Under the pieces are notes generated by a model. It made no database searches, was not told where the DNA came from, and saw only the letters and a list, made by a program, of their open reading frames with translations. A stretch of 64,000 nucleotides of DNA from Arthrobacter sp. JZ12 (GTDB taxonomy: Bacteria; Actinomycetota; Actinomycetes; Actinomycetales; Micrococcaceae): positions 1,302,001 to 1,366,000 of the forward strand of contig NZ_CP045246.1 in assembly GCF_035189165.1 (NCBI RefSeq), given 5' to 3'. Below, piece after piece: positions 32,302-41,122 of the stretch. The first letter of the stretch is position 1; every line of letters begins with the position of its first letter. Both the position numbers and the translations under genes were made by a program.

Positions 32302-32315
32302 GTGACCCACATCAC
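32302..32315. promoter_or_regulatory. CRP/GlxR-like site upstream of dctA
   Basis: GTGACCCACATCAC has both half-sites GTGA and TCAC with the correct 6-base spacer. It lies in the kinase-dctA intergenic region, 65 bases before the dctA start, suggesting cAMP-dependent control. Confidence 0.5.
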
Positions 32316-32379
32316 TGTACCGCCGCAGGATGGTAGGGATCCGGCCGATGGGCCGCCTACCAGCATAAGGAGTAAAAGC

Positions 32380-33807
32380 ATGGCGAAGACGCCTGCACAG
32401 TCTGTCGCAGCGACAGGCAAGCCACGCAAGGGAGTGGACAAGACCCACTTCCTGTACATCGCGGTCATCGCCGCGGTTATTCTCGGCGCCATCCTGGGTC
32501 TCGTCGCGCCGGAGGTTGGGGTCGCCCTCAAGCCCATCGGCACCGCGTTCATCGGCCTGATCAAGATGATGATCGCGCCGATCATCTTCTGCACCATCGT
32601 TCTGGGCATCGGATCCATCGCGAAGGCGGCCACTGTCGGCAAGGTCGGCGGCCTCGCCCTCGGCTACTTCATGCTTATGTCCACCTTTGCGCTCGCCATC
32701 GGCCTTGTGGTCGGCAACATCGTCCAGCCCGGTGAAGGTCTGGACATCTCGGGAGCCACCTATGAGACCGAGGCCAAGGAAGGCGAGGGTACGGTCGATT
32801 TCCTCCTCGGAATCATTCCGACCACCCTGCTCTCCTCGCTGACCGGTGAAAGCATCCTGCAGACACTGTTCGTTGCCCTGCTGGTCGGCTTCGCGCTGCA
32901 GAAGATGGGCCCGGCGGGCAAGCCGGTCCTGCGCGGCATCGGTCACATCCAGGCCCTCGTCTTCCGCATCCTCATCATGGTCATGTGGCTTGCACCGCTG
33001 GGTGCGTTCGGCGCAATCGCAGCAGTCGTGGGGCAGACAGGCGTCCAGGCGATCGTGAGCATGTTCACCCTGATGGCTGCCTTCTACATCACCTGCATCG
33101 TCTTCATCGTGGTTATCCTCGGCGGCCTGCTCAAGATCGTCACAGGTGTCAACATCTTCAAGCTGATGAAGTACCTCGGACGTGAGTACCTGCTGATCTT
33201 CTCGACCTCCTCTTCCGAAGCGGCCCTCCCGCGCCTGATCGCCAAGATGGAGCACCTCGGTGTGTCCAAGCCGGTTGTCGGCGTAACGGTCCCCACCGGT
33301 TACTCCTTCAACCTCGACGGCACGGCCATCTACCTGACTATGGCGGCGCTGTTCGTGGCATCGGCGCTGGGCACCCCCCTTGCCCTGGGCGAGCAGATCT
33401 CGCTGCTGATCTTCATGATCATCGCGTCCAAGGGTGCAGCCGGCGTAACCGGCGCGGGCCTCGCAACTCTTGCAGGCGGCTTGCAGTCGCACCGCCCCGA
33501 CCTGGTGGACGGCGTCGGCCTCATCGTAGGAATCGACCGCTTCATGTCCGAGGCGCGCGCACTGACCAACTTCACCGGAAATGCCGTGGCCACCGTGTTG
33601 ATCGGTACCTGGACCAAGGAGATCCAGCGCGACCAGGTGGACGAGGTGCTCTCCGGACGCCTGCCGTTCGATGAGACCACCATGAGTGCCGGACACTTCG
33701 AGGACGCGAAGGCCGACACCGCCGAGGATGGAGCCGAGACCAAGGCCGACGTGGCCGAGGCCCACCTCGAGGGCCGCGATGACGACCGGGTAGCTGCACG
33801 CCGCTAA
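32380..33807 (+). CDS. dctA: C4-dicarboxylate:cation symporter DctA
   Basis: This 475-residue membrane carrier of the DAACS family takes up succinate, fumarate and malate. Multiple hydrophobic helices are interrupted by the family's conserved segments: IFCTIVLGIGSI, the serine-rich loop STSSSEAALPRLI (hairpin HP1), VPTGYSFNLDGTAIYLTMAALF and GAAGVTGAGLATL (HP2), and the C-terminal IDRFMSEARALTNFTGNAVATVL with the NFTGN ion site. A charged tail follows. ATG 32380 has AAGGAG 7 bases upstream. It is divergent from the CitA/CitB-like sensor pair, its probable regulator. Confidence 0.95.
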   Translation: MAKTPAQSVAATGKPRKGVDKTHFLYIAVIAAVILGAILGLVAPEVGVALKPIGTAFIGLIKMMIAPIIFCTIVLGIGSIAKAATVGKVGGLALGYFMLMSTFALAIGLVVGNIVQPGEGLDISGATYETEAKEGEGTVDFLLGIIPTTLLSSLTGESILQTLFVALLVGFALQKMGPAGKPVLRGIGHIQALVFRILIMVMWLAPLGAFGAIAAVVGQTGVQAIVSMFTLMAAFYITCIVFIVVILGGLLKIVTGVNIFKLMKYLGREYLLIFSTSSSEAALPRLIAKMEHLGVSKPVVGVTVPTGYSFNLDGTAIYLTMAALFVASALGTPLALGEQISLLIFMIIASKGAAGVTGAGLATLAGGLQSHRPDLVDGVGLIVGIDRFMSEARALTNFTGNAVATVLIGTWTKEIQRDQVDEVLSGRLPFDETTMSAGHFEDAKADTAEDGAETKADVAEAHLEGRDDDRVAARR

Positions 33808-33821
33808 CCCCCATTCATCCA

Positions 33822-33864
33822 GCAGGAGACACCCCTTATGCGCGGCATAAGGGGTGTCTCCTGC
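33822..33864 (+). terminator. dctA terminator
   Basis: A perfect 19-bp stem (33822-33840 with 33846-33864) with a 5-base loop CGCGG begins 15 bases after the dctA stop, followed by GGTTTCAC. It is the longest uninterrupted hairpin in the window. Confidence 0.85.
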
Positions 33865-33999
33865 GGTTTCACGGAGGGGGGTGACTTTAATTCCGGGTCA
33901 ACTTTGAACCTCAACTTGAGACTCAAGGCTCGCGGAGGGCTGCCGGCGCATTTCCGCGGGTGCGACCGGCGTCGGCTGTAACGTTGGAAAGCAAGCGAA

Positions 34000-34015
34000 C
34001 AGTAACCCGTTACTG
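34000..34015. promoter_or_regulatory. 16-base inverted repeat upstream of parA
   Basis: CAGTAAC and GTTACTG form a perfect 7-bp dyad with a 2-base centre, 20 bases before the parA start. The size is right for a dimeric regulator; the protein is unknown. Confidence 0.5.
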
Positions 34016-34035
34016 AAGAAGCACTAGACGGAAGC

Positions 34036-34935
34036 GTGGACAGATACGTGAGTAGCGAACAGGGTTCAATAACTCTGAAGGACGCAACCGACTCCGAGAT
34101 CGGCCCCACCGGACGCCCGGTCACGGAATTCCCCGAGCCGCCCGTGCTGTCTTCGCACGGCCCGGCACGCGTGATCGCGATGGTCAACCAGAAGGGTGGG
34201 GTGGGCAAGACCACCTCCACCATCAACCTGGGTGCCGCGCTCGCAGAAGCCGGCCGGCGCGTGCTGCTTGTCGACTTCGACCCGCAAGGTGCGCTGTCCG
34301 CAGGCCTGGGCACCAATCCTCACGAGCTTGACGTCACCGTCTACAACGTCCTTATGGACCGCAAGGTCAACATTGAGGACGCCATCCAGCAGACCGGCGT
34401 CGAGAACATCGACCTGCTGCCCGCAAACATCGACCTCTCCGCAGCTGAGGTCCAGCTCGTCAACGAAGTTGCACGTGAGCAGGTGCTGGAGCGCGCACTG
34501 CGGAAGGTTGAAGACAATTACGACGTCATCCTGATCGACTGCCAGCCCTCGCTCGGACTGTTGACGGTCAATGCCCTCACGGCTGCGCACGGCGTCATCA
34601 TCCCGCTGATCTGCGAGTTCTTCGCGTTGCGCGCCGTTGCCCTCCTGGTCGAGACCATCGAAAAGGTCCAGGACCGCCTGAACCCGCGACTGCAGGTCGA
34701 CGGCGTCCTGGCAACCATGTATGACGCACGGACACTGCACAGCCGCGAGGTCATTGCCCGGCTCGTTGAGGCATTCGGTGACAAGGTGTTCGAGACCGTC
34801 ATCAAGCGCACCATCAAGTTCGCGGACGCCACGGTGGCGGCCGAGCCGATCACCACCTACGCGGGGAACCACTCAGGCGCAGATGCGTACCGCAACCTTG
34901 CCCGTGAACTGATCTGGCGCGGCGGTGCACCGTAA
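34036..34935 (+). CDS. ParA-family ATPase of the scpAB cluster
   Basis: This 299-residue protein carries the deviant Walker A KGGVGKTT at 53-60 (IAMVNQKGGVGKTTSTINL), Walker A' LLVDFDPQGALSAGLG and Walker B VILIDCQPSLGLLT. An N-terminal tail of about 45 residues precedes the fold. It is the first gene before scpA and scpB, as in mycobacterial Rv1708-Rv1710, and there is no parB or parS nearby, so it is not the main chromosome-partition ParA. It probably acts with condensin loading or nucleoid organisation; this is inference. GTG 34036 is used; GTG 34048 is also possible. Confidence 0.9.
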   Translation: MDRYVSSEQGSITLKDATDSEIGPTGRPVTEFPEPPVLSSHGPARVIAMVNQKGGVGKTTSTINLGAALAEAGRRVLLVDFDPQGALSAGLGTNPHELDVTVYNVLMDRKVNIEDAIQQTGVENIDLLPANIDLSAAEVQLVNEVAREQVLERALRKVEDNYDVILIDCQPSLGLLTVNALTAAHGVIIPLICEFFALRAVALLVETIEKVQDRLNPRLQVDGVLATMYDARTLHSREVIARLVEAFGDKVFETVIKRTIKFADATVAAEPITTYAGNHSGADAYRNLARELIWRGGAP

Positions 34936-34949
34936 GCAGCCATCTTCCG

Positions 34950-35867
34950 ATGGCGGCGAAAGCTGACGACGACGGCGCGCCCTTCGCGGCGGAGGAGCCC
35001 ACAAGCGGCGGGCGTTTTGAAGTTCGCCTCGAGAACTTCAACGGTCCCTTCGACCTCCTGCTGAGCCTGATTTCAAAGCACGAGCTGGACATCACCGAGA
35101 TCGCACTGGCAAAAGTCACGGACGAGTTCATCGGCTACATTCGCGCGGCCACCGCTGCGGGGGATGGCTTCTCACTGGACGAGGCAAGTGAATTCCTGGT
35201 GATCGCCGCGACGCTGCTGGACCTGAAGGCGGCCAGGTTGCTGCCGGCGGGCGAGGTCGAGGATGACGAGGACATTGCGCTTCTTGAAGCCCGCGACCTC
35301 CTGTTCGCGCGCCTACTTCAATACAAGGCCTTCAAGGAGATCGCCCGCCGGATGGGTGACCGCCTCGCCGAGGAAAGCGCACGGTACCCGCGCAGCGTCG
35401 CACTCGAACCCCAATTCGCAGCCATGATGCCGGAACTGACGTGGCGGATGTCGGCGTCGGACTTCGCCGCTGTCGCTGCCAAGGCGCTTGAACCGCGCGA
35501 ACCGGCTCCCACCGAGGTGGGAATCGGACACCTCCATGCACCGGCTGTGAGCGTCCGGGAACAGGCGGATATCATCGGACACCGGCTTCAGGAGCACGGC
35601 GTCCTGTCATTCCGGCAGCTCGCCGCAGACGCGGAGTCGCTGCTGGTGGTGGTTGTCCGGTTCCTTGCATTGCTGGAGATGTTCCGGGATGCCGTGATCA
35701 CCATGGACCAGACCGCGCCGCTCGGTGAACTGACAGTGCGCTGGTCGGCCGGGGAACGGGAATGGACCGCTGAGAGCATCAGCGAGGAGTACGACCTGGA
35801 CCCGTCCGGGTCAGCGGCGGGCAACAAAGGAGCAGGTGAGGGAGCAACCGATGACAGAGCGGGCTGA
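34950..35867 (+). CDS. scpA: Segregation and condensation protein A
   Basis: This 305-residue kleisin bridges SMC heads. The N-terminal domain (FEVRLENFNGPFDLLLSLISKHELDITEIALAKVTDEF) and the following LDEASEFLVIAATLLDLKAARLLP are family hallmarks. The middle is flexible, and the winged-helix C-terminus (VRFLALLEMFRDAVITMDQTAPLGELTVRW) is intact, followed by a Gly-rich tail. It lies 14 bases after parA. The scpB start lies inside its 3' end. Confidence 0.95.
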   Translation: MAAKADDDGAPFAAEEPTSGGRFEVRLENFNGPFDLLLSLISKHELDITEIALAKVTDEFIGYIRAATAAGDGFSLDEASEFLVIAATLLDLKAARLLPAGEVEDDEDIALLEARDLLFARLLQYKAFKEIARRMGDRLAEESARYPRSVALEPQFAAMMPELTWRMSASDFAAVAAKALEPREPAPTEVGIGHLHAPAVSVREQADIIGHRLQEHGVLSFRQLAADAESLLVVVVRFLALLEMFRDAVITMDQTAPLGELTVRWSAGEREWTAESISEEYDLDPSGSAAGNKGAGEGATDDRAG

Positions 35868-36486
35868 GGAGACACCGGGAACGGGTCCCGATGTGGCGTC
35901 GTTGCCCGGGGGAGTGCTCGCCGCCGTCGAAGCGGTTCTCCTTGTCGTAGAGGAGCCGGTCACCGATGTGCAGCTTGCGACTGCGTTGGACGTACCGGTG
36001 GACCAGGTGCGCGAAGCCCTGCAGGACCTTCGGGCCGAGTACGACGGTTATACTGGTCCGGGCACGGATGCCCAGCCGCTGAGGCGACGAGGCATCGAGC
36101 TTCGCAATGTTGCAGGCGGGTGGCGTTTCTACACCAGGAGCGAGTTCGCCGCCGTCGTCGGTCGTTTTGTCCTTGAAGGCCAGAGCGCGCGATTGTCGCA
36201 GGCGGCGCTGGAAACCTTGGCGGTCATTGCCTACCGGCAACCTGTAGCCAGGTCCCGGGTGTCGGCGATCCGCGGGGTGAACGTCGACTCGGTTGTCCGC
36301 ACACTCATTCAGCGCGGACTCATCGCTGATGTGGCCACGGATCCGGAGACCGGCGCGGTGCTCTACGGAACCACGCCGCTTTTTCTGGAAAGATTGGGTA
36401 TCAGCACCGTAGCCGAGCTGCCCAAGCTCTCTCCGCACCTGCCGGGCCTGGAAAACCTGCAGGACTTCGACGACACAGCGTACTGA
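35851..36486 (+). CDS. scpB: Segregation and condensation protein B
   Basis: This 211-residue partner of ScpA in the SMC complex has tandem winged helices: VLAAVEAVLLVVEEPVTDVQLATALDVPVDQVREAL, then AALETLAVIAYRQPVARSRVSAIRGVNVDSVVRTLIQRGLI, the family's most conserved region. ATG 35851 is preferred because GGGAG lies 7 bases upstream; GTG 35836 with AAGGAG is possible. It overlaps the scpA stop by 17 bases. Confidence 0.94.
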   Translation: MTERAEETPGTGPDVASLPGGVLAAVEAVLLVVEEPVTDVQLATALDVPVDQVREALQDLRAEYDGYTGPGTDAQPLRRRGIELRNVAGGWRFYTRSEFAAVVGRFVLEGQSARLSQAALETLAVIAYRQPVARSRVSAIRGVNVDSVVRTLIQRGLIADVATDPETGAVLYGTTPLFLERLGISTVAELPKLSPHLPGLENLQDFDDTAY

Positions 36487-36509
36487 CGCACAACAGCTAA
36501 GGATTCCCA

Positions 36510-37541
36510 ATGACACACGCGCCCCGCTCCGGATCCGGAAGGAACCGCGCCGGACGCAGCCATGCCTCCGACCCCGCCGGCAACACTGGAAAGGTCGGCA
36601 AGACCGCCCGCTCGTCGAAGGGCGCATCCGGGGCAAAAGGCGCGGGCAAGTCGCAGGCAACCGGGAAGCCGCAGGGCTCGGGCAAGGCGCAGAAGGGCGC
36701 TTCGGCCGGGTCGGCCCCGTTCGCGAAGGAGCGCTTTGGGCGCAACCTTGGCCCCGTTCACCGCCCGCGGCGTCCGAAGGCGCCCCCGGTGGACCGTCTC
36801 GATGTGCACGATCCCGACGGCGTCCGCCTTCAGAAGGTGATGGCCTCTGCCGGCGTCGCTTCCCGGCGTGTCTGTGAGGACATGATCAGGGATGGTCGGG
36901 TAGAGGTGGACGGCAGTATCGTGACCGACCTCGGTGTACGTGTTGACCCTGCCACTGCCGTTATCCACGTTGACGGCATCCGGCTGCAGCTGAACGACAC
37001 CATGAAGTACTACGCCTTCAACAAGCCCAAGGGCGTTGTCTCCACCATGGATGATCCCGAGGGCCGCCCCTGCATCAGCGACTTCCTGAAGAACCGGAAG
37101 GGCGAACGCCTGTTCCACGTCGGGCGTCTGGACGTTGCCACCGAGGGGCTGCTGCTGCTCACCAATGACGGCGAGTTGGCCAACCGCCTTACCCACCCCT
37201 CGTACGAGGTACCGAAGACCTACCTTGTCCAGGTTCGCGGTCCCATGCCGCACGGCATCGGTGCGCAGATGAAGGAAGGCATCGAACTCGAGGACGGCCT
37301 CGCGAAGGTCGATTCGTTCAAGCTGGTCGATTCCACCCCCGGACATGTGCTTGTCGAGGTTGTCCTGCATTCGGGACGCAACCGCATTGTCCGCCGCCTT
37401 TTCGACGCGGTCGGTCATCCCGTCGAGCGACTTGTGCGCACGCAGTTCGGCCCCATCCGAGTGGGAGACCAGCGGCAGGGCAGCATCCGCGTCCTGGGCC
37501 GTCAGGAAGTTGGGCATCTCCTGGCCGCCGTGGAGATGTAG
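36510..37541 (+). CDS. 23S rRNA pseudouridine synthase, RluB family
   Basis: This 343-residue protein has a very basic low-complexity N-terminal tail of about 95 residues, rich in Gly, Lys, Ser and Ala. An S4 domain (VRLQKVMASAGVASRRVCEDMI) and the RsuA/RluB catalytic domain follow. The catalytic Asp208 is in HVGRLDVATEGLLLLTNDGELANRL. The tail probably adds RNA contacts. In mycobacteria Rv1711 has the same position after scpB. The exact target uridine cannot be read from the sequence; RluB-type modification of 23S helix 80 is the best guess. Confidence 0.9.
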   Translation: MTHAPRSGSGRNRAGRSHASDPAGNTGKVGKTARSSKGASGAKGAGKSQATGKPQGSGKAQKGASAGSAPFAKERFGRNLGPVHRPRRPKAPPVDRLDVHDPDGVRLQKVMASAGVASRRVCEDMIRDGRVEVDGSIVTDLGVRVDPATAVIHVDGIRLQLNDTMKYYAFNKPKGVVSTMDDPEGRPCISDFLKNRKGERLFHVGRLDVATEGLLLLTNDGELANRLTHPSYEVPKTYLVQVRGPMPHGIGAQMKEGIELEDGLAKVDSFKLVDSTPGHVLVEVVLHSGRNRIVRRLFDAVGHPVERLVRTQFGPIRVGDQRQGSIRVLGRQEVGHLLAAVEM

Positions 37542-37544
37542 CTC

Positions 37545-38657
37545 ATGACCGTCACGAACAGTGGTACCCACCTGTCCGGTCCGGTGCTGATCATCGGAAC
37601 GGGTTTGCTGGGAACCAGCATTGGACTTGGACTGCGCGGGCGCGGTCTGGACGTCGTGCTGTCAGACCTCTCACCGTCCACGCAGGCGGTGGCCCAGGAC
37701 ATCGGTGCGGGCCGTCCCCTCGACGGTGCCGGCGAGGATTTCTCGCCGGAACTGGTCGTTGTCGCTGCGCCGCCCGACGTCACCGGGTCGCTGGTGCTGG
37801 AGGCTCTGGCCTCGTACCCGCGCGCCGTCGTCGTCGATATTGCCAGCGTCAAGGACGCGGTCCTGCAGGCCGTGGCGAAAAAGGCCGACGACGGCGCCCT
37901 CTCCCGTTACGTTGGCACCCACCCGATGGCCGGCAGGGAGAAATCCGGCCCGGTGGCCGCGCGTGCCGAGCTGTTCACCTCCATGCCGTGGGTCATCTGT
38001 GCGTCGGAGAAGAGCGCTCCCGATGCGGTGCGCACGGCAGAGGCGCTGGCAATCGACCTCGGAGGCGTTGTTTCCCGGATGTCGGCGGAGGAACACGACC
38101 AGTCAGTAGCCGTTATCTCCCACCTGCCGCAAGTGCTGTCCTCATTGCTGGCCAGCCGACTGCAGGACACACCCGCTCACGCGCTCTCGCTCGCCGGCAA
38201 CGGACTGCGTGACGTCACCCGTATCGCCGCCAGCGACCCGCGCCTCTGGGTCCAGATCCTGTCCGCGAACGCTGGCCGCCTGGTCGAGATCCTCTACGGT
38301 GTACGCGAAGACCTGAACCGGCTGATCGGCACTCTCGAGAATCCCTTGGGTGAGGGAGCGCGGCTGGATATGGCCCAGCTGATTGCCGAGGGAAATATCG
38401 GCCAGGCTCGAATCCCGGGTAAGCACGGCACGCCTCCCGAGGCGTTCGCGAAGCTGACGGTGCTGGTCGACGACGTACCTGGCCAGATCGCCCGGTTGCT
38501 GACCGAGATCGGCGACACCGGCATCAACCTCGAGGACCTCCGGTTGGAACACTCGCCGGAGCGGCAGGTAGGCCTGGCCGAGCTGTCGGTGCTGCCGGGG
38601 AAGCGCCACGAACTCACCGATTTCCTCACCAGCCGCGGATGGAAGGTGGTCCAGTAA
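37545..38657 (+). CDS. tyrA: Prephenate dehydrogenase with ACT domain
   Basis: This 370-residue enzyme has a Rossmann NAD site (VLIIGTGLLGTSIGLGL), the prephenate-binding GTHPMAGREKSGP, and VISHLPQVLSSLLA with conserved His. A C-terminal ACT domain (LTVLVDDVPGQIARLLTEIGDTGINLEDL) probably senses an aromatic amino acid. It converts prephenate to 4-hydroxyphenylpyruvate in tyrosine synthesis. It begins 3 bases after the pseudouridine synthase and its stop overlaps the cmk start (TAATG). Confidence 0.92.
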   Translation: MTVTNSGTHLSGPVLIIGTGLLGTSIGLGLRGRGLDVVLSDLSPSTQAVAQDIGAGRPLDGAGEDFSPELVVVAAPPDVTGSLVLEALASYPRAVVVDIASVKDAVLQAVAKKADDGALSRYVGTHPMAGREKSGPVAARAELFTSMPWVICASEKSAPDAVRTAEALAIDLGGVVSRMSAEEHDQSVAVISHLPQVLSSLLASRLQDTPAHALSLAGNGLRDVTRIAASDPRLWVQILSANAGRLVEILYGVREDLNRLIGTLENPLGEGARLDMAQLIAEGNIGQARIPGKHGTPPEAFAKLTVLVDDVPGQIARLLTEIGDTGINLEDLRLEHSPERQVGLAELSVLPGKRHELTDFLTSRGWKVVQ

Positions 38658-39364
38658 TGGACACAGATACGTCAACAATGACCCGTTTCCGGTTCGGCAA
38701 GTCCCTGGTGGTGGCCATCGACGGGCCATCGGGATCCGGAAAATCGAGCGTCAGCCGGGAGACCGCCCGGCGGTTGCACGCGGCCTACCTCGATACGGGA
38801 GCCATGTACCGTGCCGTCACGCTGCATTGCCTGGAGAAGGGTGTCGACCTGACCGACGCCGGCTCCGTGGAGCGTGCCACCCGGGAGCTGGACCTTTCCA
38901 TCAGCACGCGTCCGGATACGGAGGCGGTCCTTGTCAGCGGCATCGACGTCACGGACGCCATTCGTGAACCGCGCGTGACGCGCGCCGTCAGCGCCGTCGC
39001 CACCACGCTTGGTGCACGCAGTGAGCTGATCCGGCGGCAGCGGCAGATTATCGCCGACTCACACCACCGAATCGTTGCCGAGGGCAGGGACATCACCACC
39101 GTTGTCGCGCCCGATGCCGAGGTGCGGATCCTCCTGACCGCAAGCGAGGAGGCGCGGTTGCGCCGCCGCGGGGATCAGCTGGGTGGCACCCAAACCGCGG
39201 AGCAGCTGAAGCAGCAGGTCCTGGCCCGAGATGCCAGGGACTCCTCCGTGGTGAATTTCCACCAGGCCGCCAACGGTGTAGTTACCGTTGACTCGTCGGA
39301 CCTGGATTTTGAGCAGACCGTGACGGCCGTGCTGGATGTTGTGCGCACCGTCGCCCACCACTAA
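38657..39364 (+). CDS. cmk: Cytidylate kinase
   Basis: This 235-residue kinase phosphorylates CMP and dCMP. The P-loop GPSGSGKS is at 23-30, followed by [12 protein letters not shown]. The CMP-binding insert and [25 protein letters not shown] are typical, as is the lid region [11 protein letters not shown] 38657 shares its A with the tyrA stop. The gene directly precedes der, as in most actinobacteria. Confidence 0.95.
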   Translation: MDTDTSTMTRFRFGKSLVVAIDGPSGSGKSSVSRETARRLHAAYLDTGAMYRAVTLHCLEKGVDLTDAGSVERATRELDLSISTRPDTEAVLVSGIDVTDAIREPRVTRAVSAVATTLGARSELIRRQRQIIADSHHRIVAEGRDITTVVAPDAEVRILLTASEEARLRRRGDQLGGTQTAEQLKQQVLARDARDSSVVNFHQAANGVVTVDSSDLDFEQTVTAVLDVVRTVAHH

Positions 39365-39381
39365 CACGAAGGATCGCGCAC

Positions 39382-40914
39382 ATGAGCGAGAACCAGACCG
39401 AACTTGAGGACGAGTACGAGCCCGCGAGCGAGGACTCCGTGGCCGAGCACGTCCATGCCCTCGATGAGGCGGAGGCGGAGCGCCGGGCAGAGTCCCTGCG
39501 TGCCGGCCTGGCCGAGTACGAACTCGACGAGGAGGACGCAGCACTCCTTGCCCAGGAACTGGGCGAGTACGACGACGACGCGCCGGTCCGGCTGGACCCG
39601 GTCCTTGCCATCGTGGGCCGGCCCAACGTCGGCAAGTCCACGTTGGTGAACCGCATCCTCGGCCGTCGTGAGGCCGTTGTCGAAGACACCCCGGGCGTCA
39701 CCCGCGACCGCGTGATGTACTCGGCAACCTGGAGCGGCACCAACTTCACCCTGGTGGACACCGGCGGATGGGAACATGACGCGCGCGGCATCCACGCCCG
39801 TGTTGCCGACCAGGCGGAGGCCGCCGTCGACCTCGCTGACGCCGTGCTCATGGTTGTCGATGCGACTGTTGGCGCCACGGCCACGGACGAGGCCGTGGTT
39901 CGGATGCTGCGCCGCAAGAAGAAGCCCGTCATCCTCGTGGCAAACAAGGTTGACGATGTGCAGAACGAGGCCGACGCCGCAGCGCTGTGGGCTCTCGGAC
40001 TCGGTGAGCCCATGCCGGTCTCCGCACTGCACGGGCGCGGAACGGCCGACATGCTGGATCGCGCCGTCGAGGTCCTGCCGGAATTTTCTGCCTACGGCGG
40101 GCTGGAGCGCTCCGGCGGTCCTCGCCGAGTGGCACTGATCGGCCGCCCGAACGTCGGGAAGTCGTCCCTGCTGAACAAGCTGGCCGGTTCCGAGCGAGTC
40201 GTGGTGGATCCGTTGGCCGGGACCACCCGTGACCCTGTGGACGAGATGATCGAGCTGGGCGGACGGACCTGGCGGTTCGTGGACACCGCGGGCATCCGCC
40301 GTCGGGTGCACATGCAGCAGGGCGCTGATTTCTATGCTTCGCTCCGTACCCAGTCCGCGCTCGAGAAGGCGGAGGTCGCCGTCGTTCTTCTGGCGGTCGA
40401 CGAGGTGCTGAGCGAGCAGGATGTGCGCATCCTGAACCTCGCCATCGAGTCCGGTCGCGCGCTCGTTCTCGCCTTCAATAAGTGGGACCTGCTCGACGAC
40501 GAACGCCGCCGCTACCTCGAACGCGAGATCGAGCAGGATCTTGCGCACGTCGACTGGGCGCCGCGGGTGAACATCTCCGCCAAGACCGGTTGGCACAAGG
40601 ACAGGCTGGTGCCGGCGCTCGACCGCGCGCTGGAGTCCTGGGACAAGCGCATCCCGACGGGCAAGCTGAACGCGTTCCTGGGTGAGCTGGTTGCGGCGCA
40701 TCCGCACCCGCTGCGGAGTGGAAAGCAGCCCCGCATCCTGTTCGGGACGCAGGCCTCGTCGCGTCCACCCAGGTTCGTGCTGTTCACCACCGGATTCCTC
40801 GACCCCGGTTACCGGCGGTTCATCACCCGCCGTCTCCGCGAGACCTTCGGTTTCGAAGGAACGCCGATTGAGGTCAGCATGCGTGTGCGCGAGAAGCGGG
40901 GGCGCAAGAAGTAG
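39382..40914 (+). CDS. der: Ribosome biogenesis GTPase Der
   Basis: This 510-residue protein has two tandem GTPase domains. The first begins with GRPNVGKST at 79-87 and has [14 protein letters not shown] and ANKVDD. The second has [34 protein letters not shown] and NKWD. A C-terminal KH-like domain ends in [10 protein letters not shown]. The first 70 residues form an acidic extension not present in E. coli Der. The protein assists 50S assembly. ATG 39382 has GAAGGA about 9 bases upstream. Confidence 0.96.
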   Translation: MSENQTELEDEYEPASEDSVAEHVHALDEAEAERRAESLRAGLAEYELDEEDAALLAQELGEYDDDAPVRLDPVLAIVGRPNVGKSTLVNRILGRREAVVEDTPGVTRDRVMYSATWSGTNFTLVDTGGWEHDARGIHARVADQAEAAVDLADAVLMVVDATVGATATDEAVVRMLRRKKKPVILVANKVDDVQNEADAAALWALGLGEPMPVSALHGRGTADMLDRAVEVLPEFSAYGGLERSGGPRRVALIGRPNVGKSSLLNKLAGSERVVVDPLAGTTRDPVDEMIELGGRTWRFVDTAGIRRRVHMQQGADFYASLRTQSALEKAEVAVVLLAVDEVLSEQDVRILNLAIESGRALVLAFNKWDLLDDERRRYLEREIEQDLAHVDWAPRVNISAKTGWHKDRLVPALDRALESWDKRIPTGKLNAFLGELVAAHPHPLRSGKQPRILFGTQASSRPPRFVLFTTGFLDPGYRRFITRRLRETFGFEGTPIEVSMRVREKRGRKK

Positions 40915-41004
40915 GTCCTGTTCCTGTCCCCGTGCCGGTTCGTCGATACGGCCGGCGATAGGATAGGATTCTTCAGGTGGTTCGGACGGAATGTCTGAGC
41001 CGAT

Positions 41005-41078
<74 letters not shown>

Positions 41079-41084
41079 CAAATT

Positions 41085-41114
41085 CGCCCGGTGGAACTTC
41101 GGTTTCACCGGGCG
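41085..41114. terminator. Hairpin with UUCG tetraloop after tRNA-Pro
   Basis: A 13-bp stem (41085-41097 with 41102-41114, one G-U) is capped by the stable C(UUCG)G tetraloop, 6 bases after the tRNA. It also lies 8 bases beyond the stop of the converging hydrolase, so it can act on both strands. Confidence 0.75.
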
Positions 41115-41122
41115 ATTGTCGT

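Noticed and set aside
32221..33765. N-terminal extension of the histidine kinase frame
   Set aside because: It is antisense to dctA; the kinase begins with its first TM helix at 32220.
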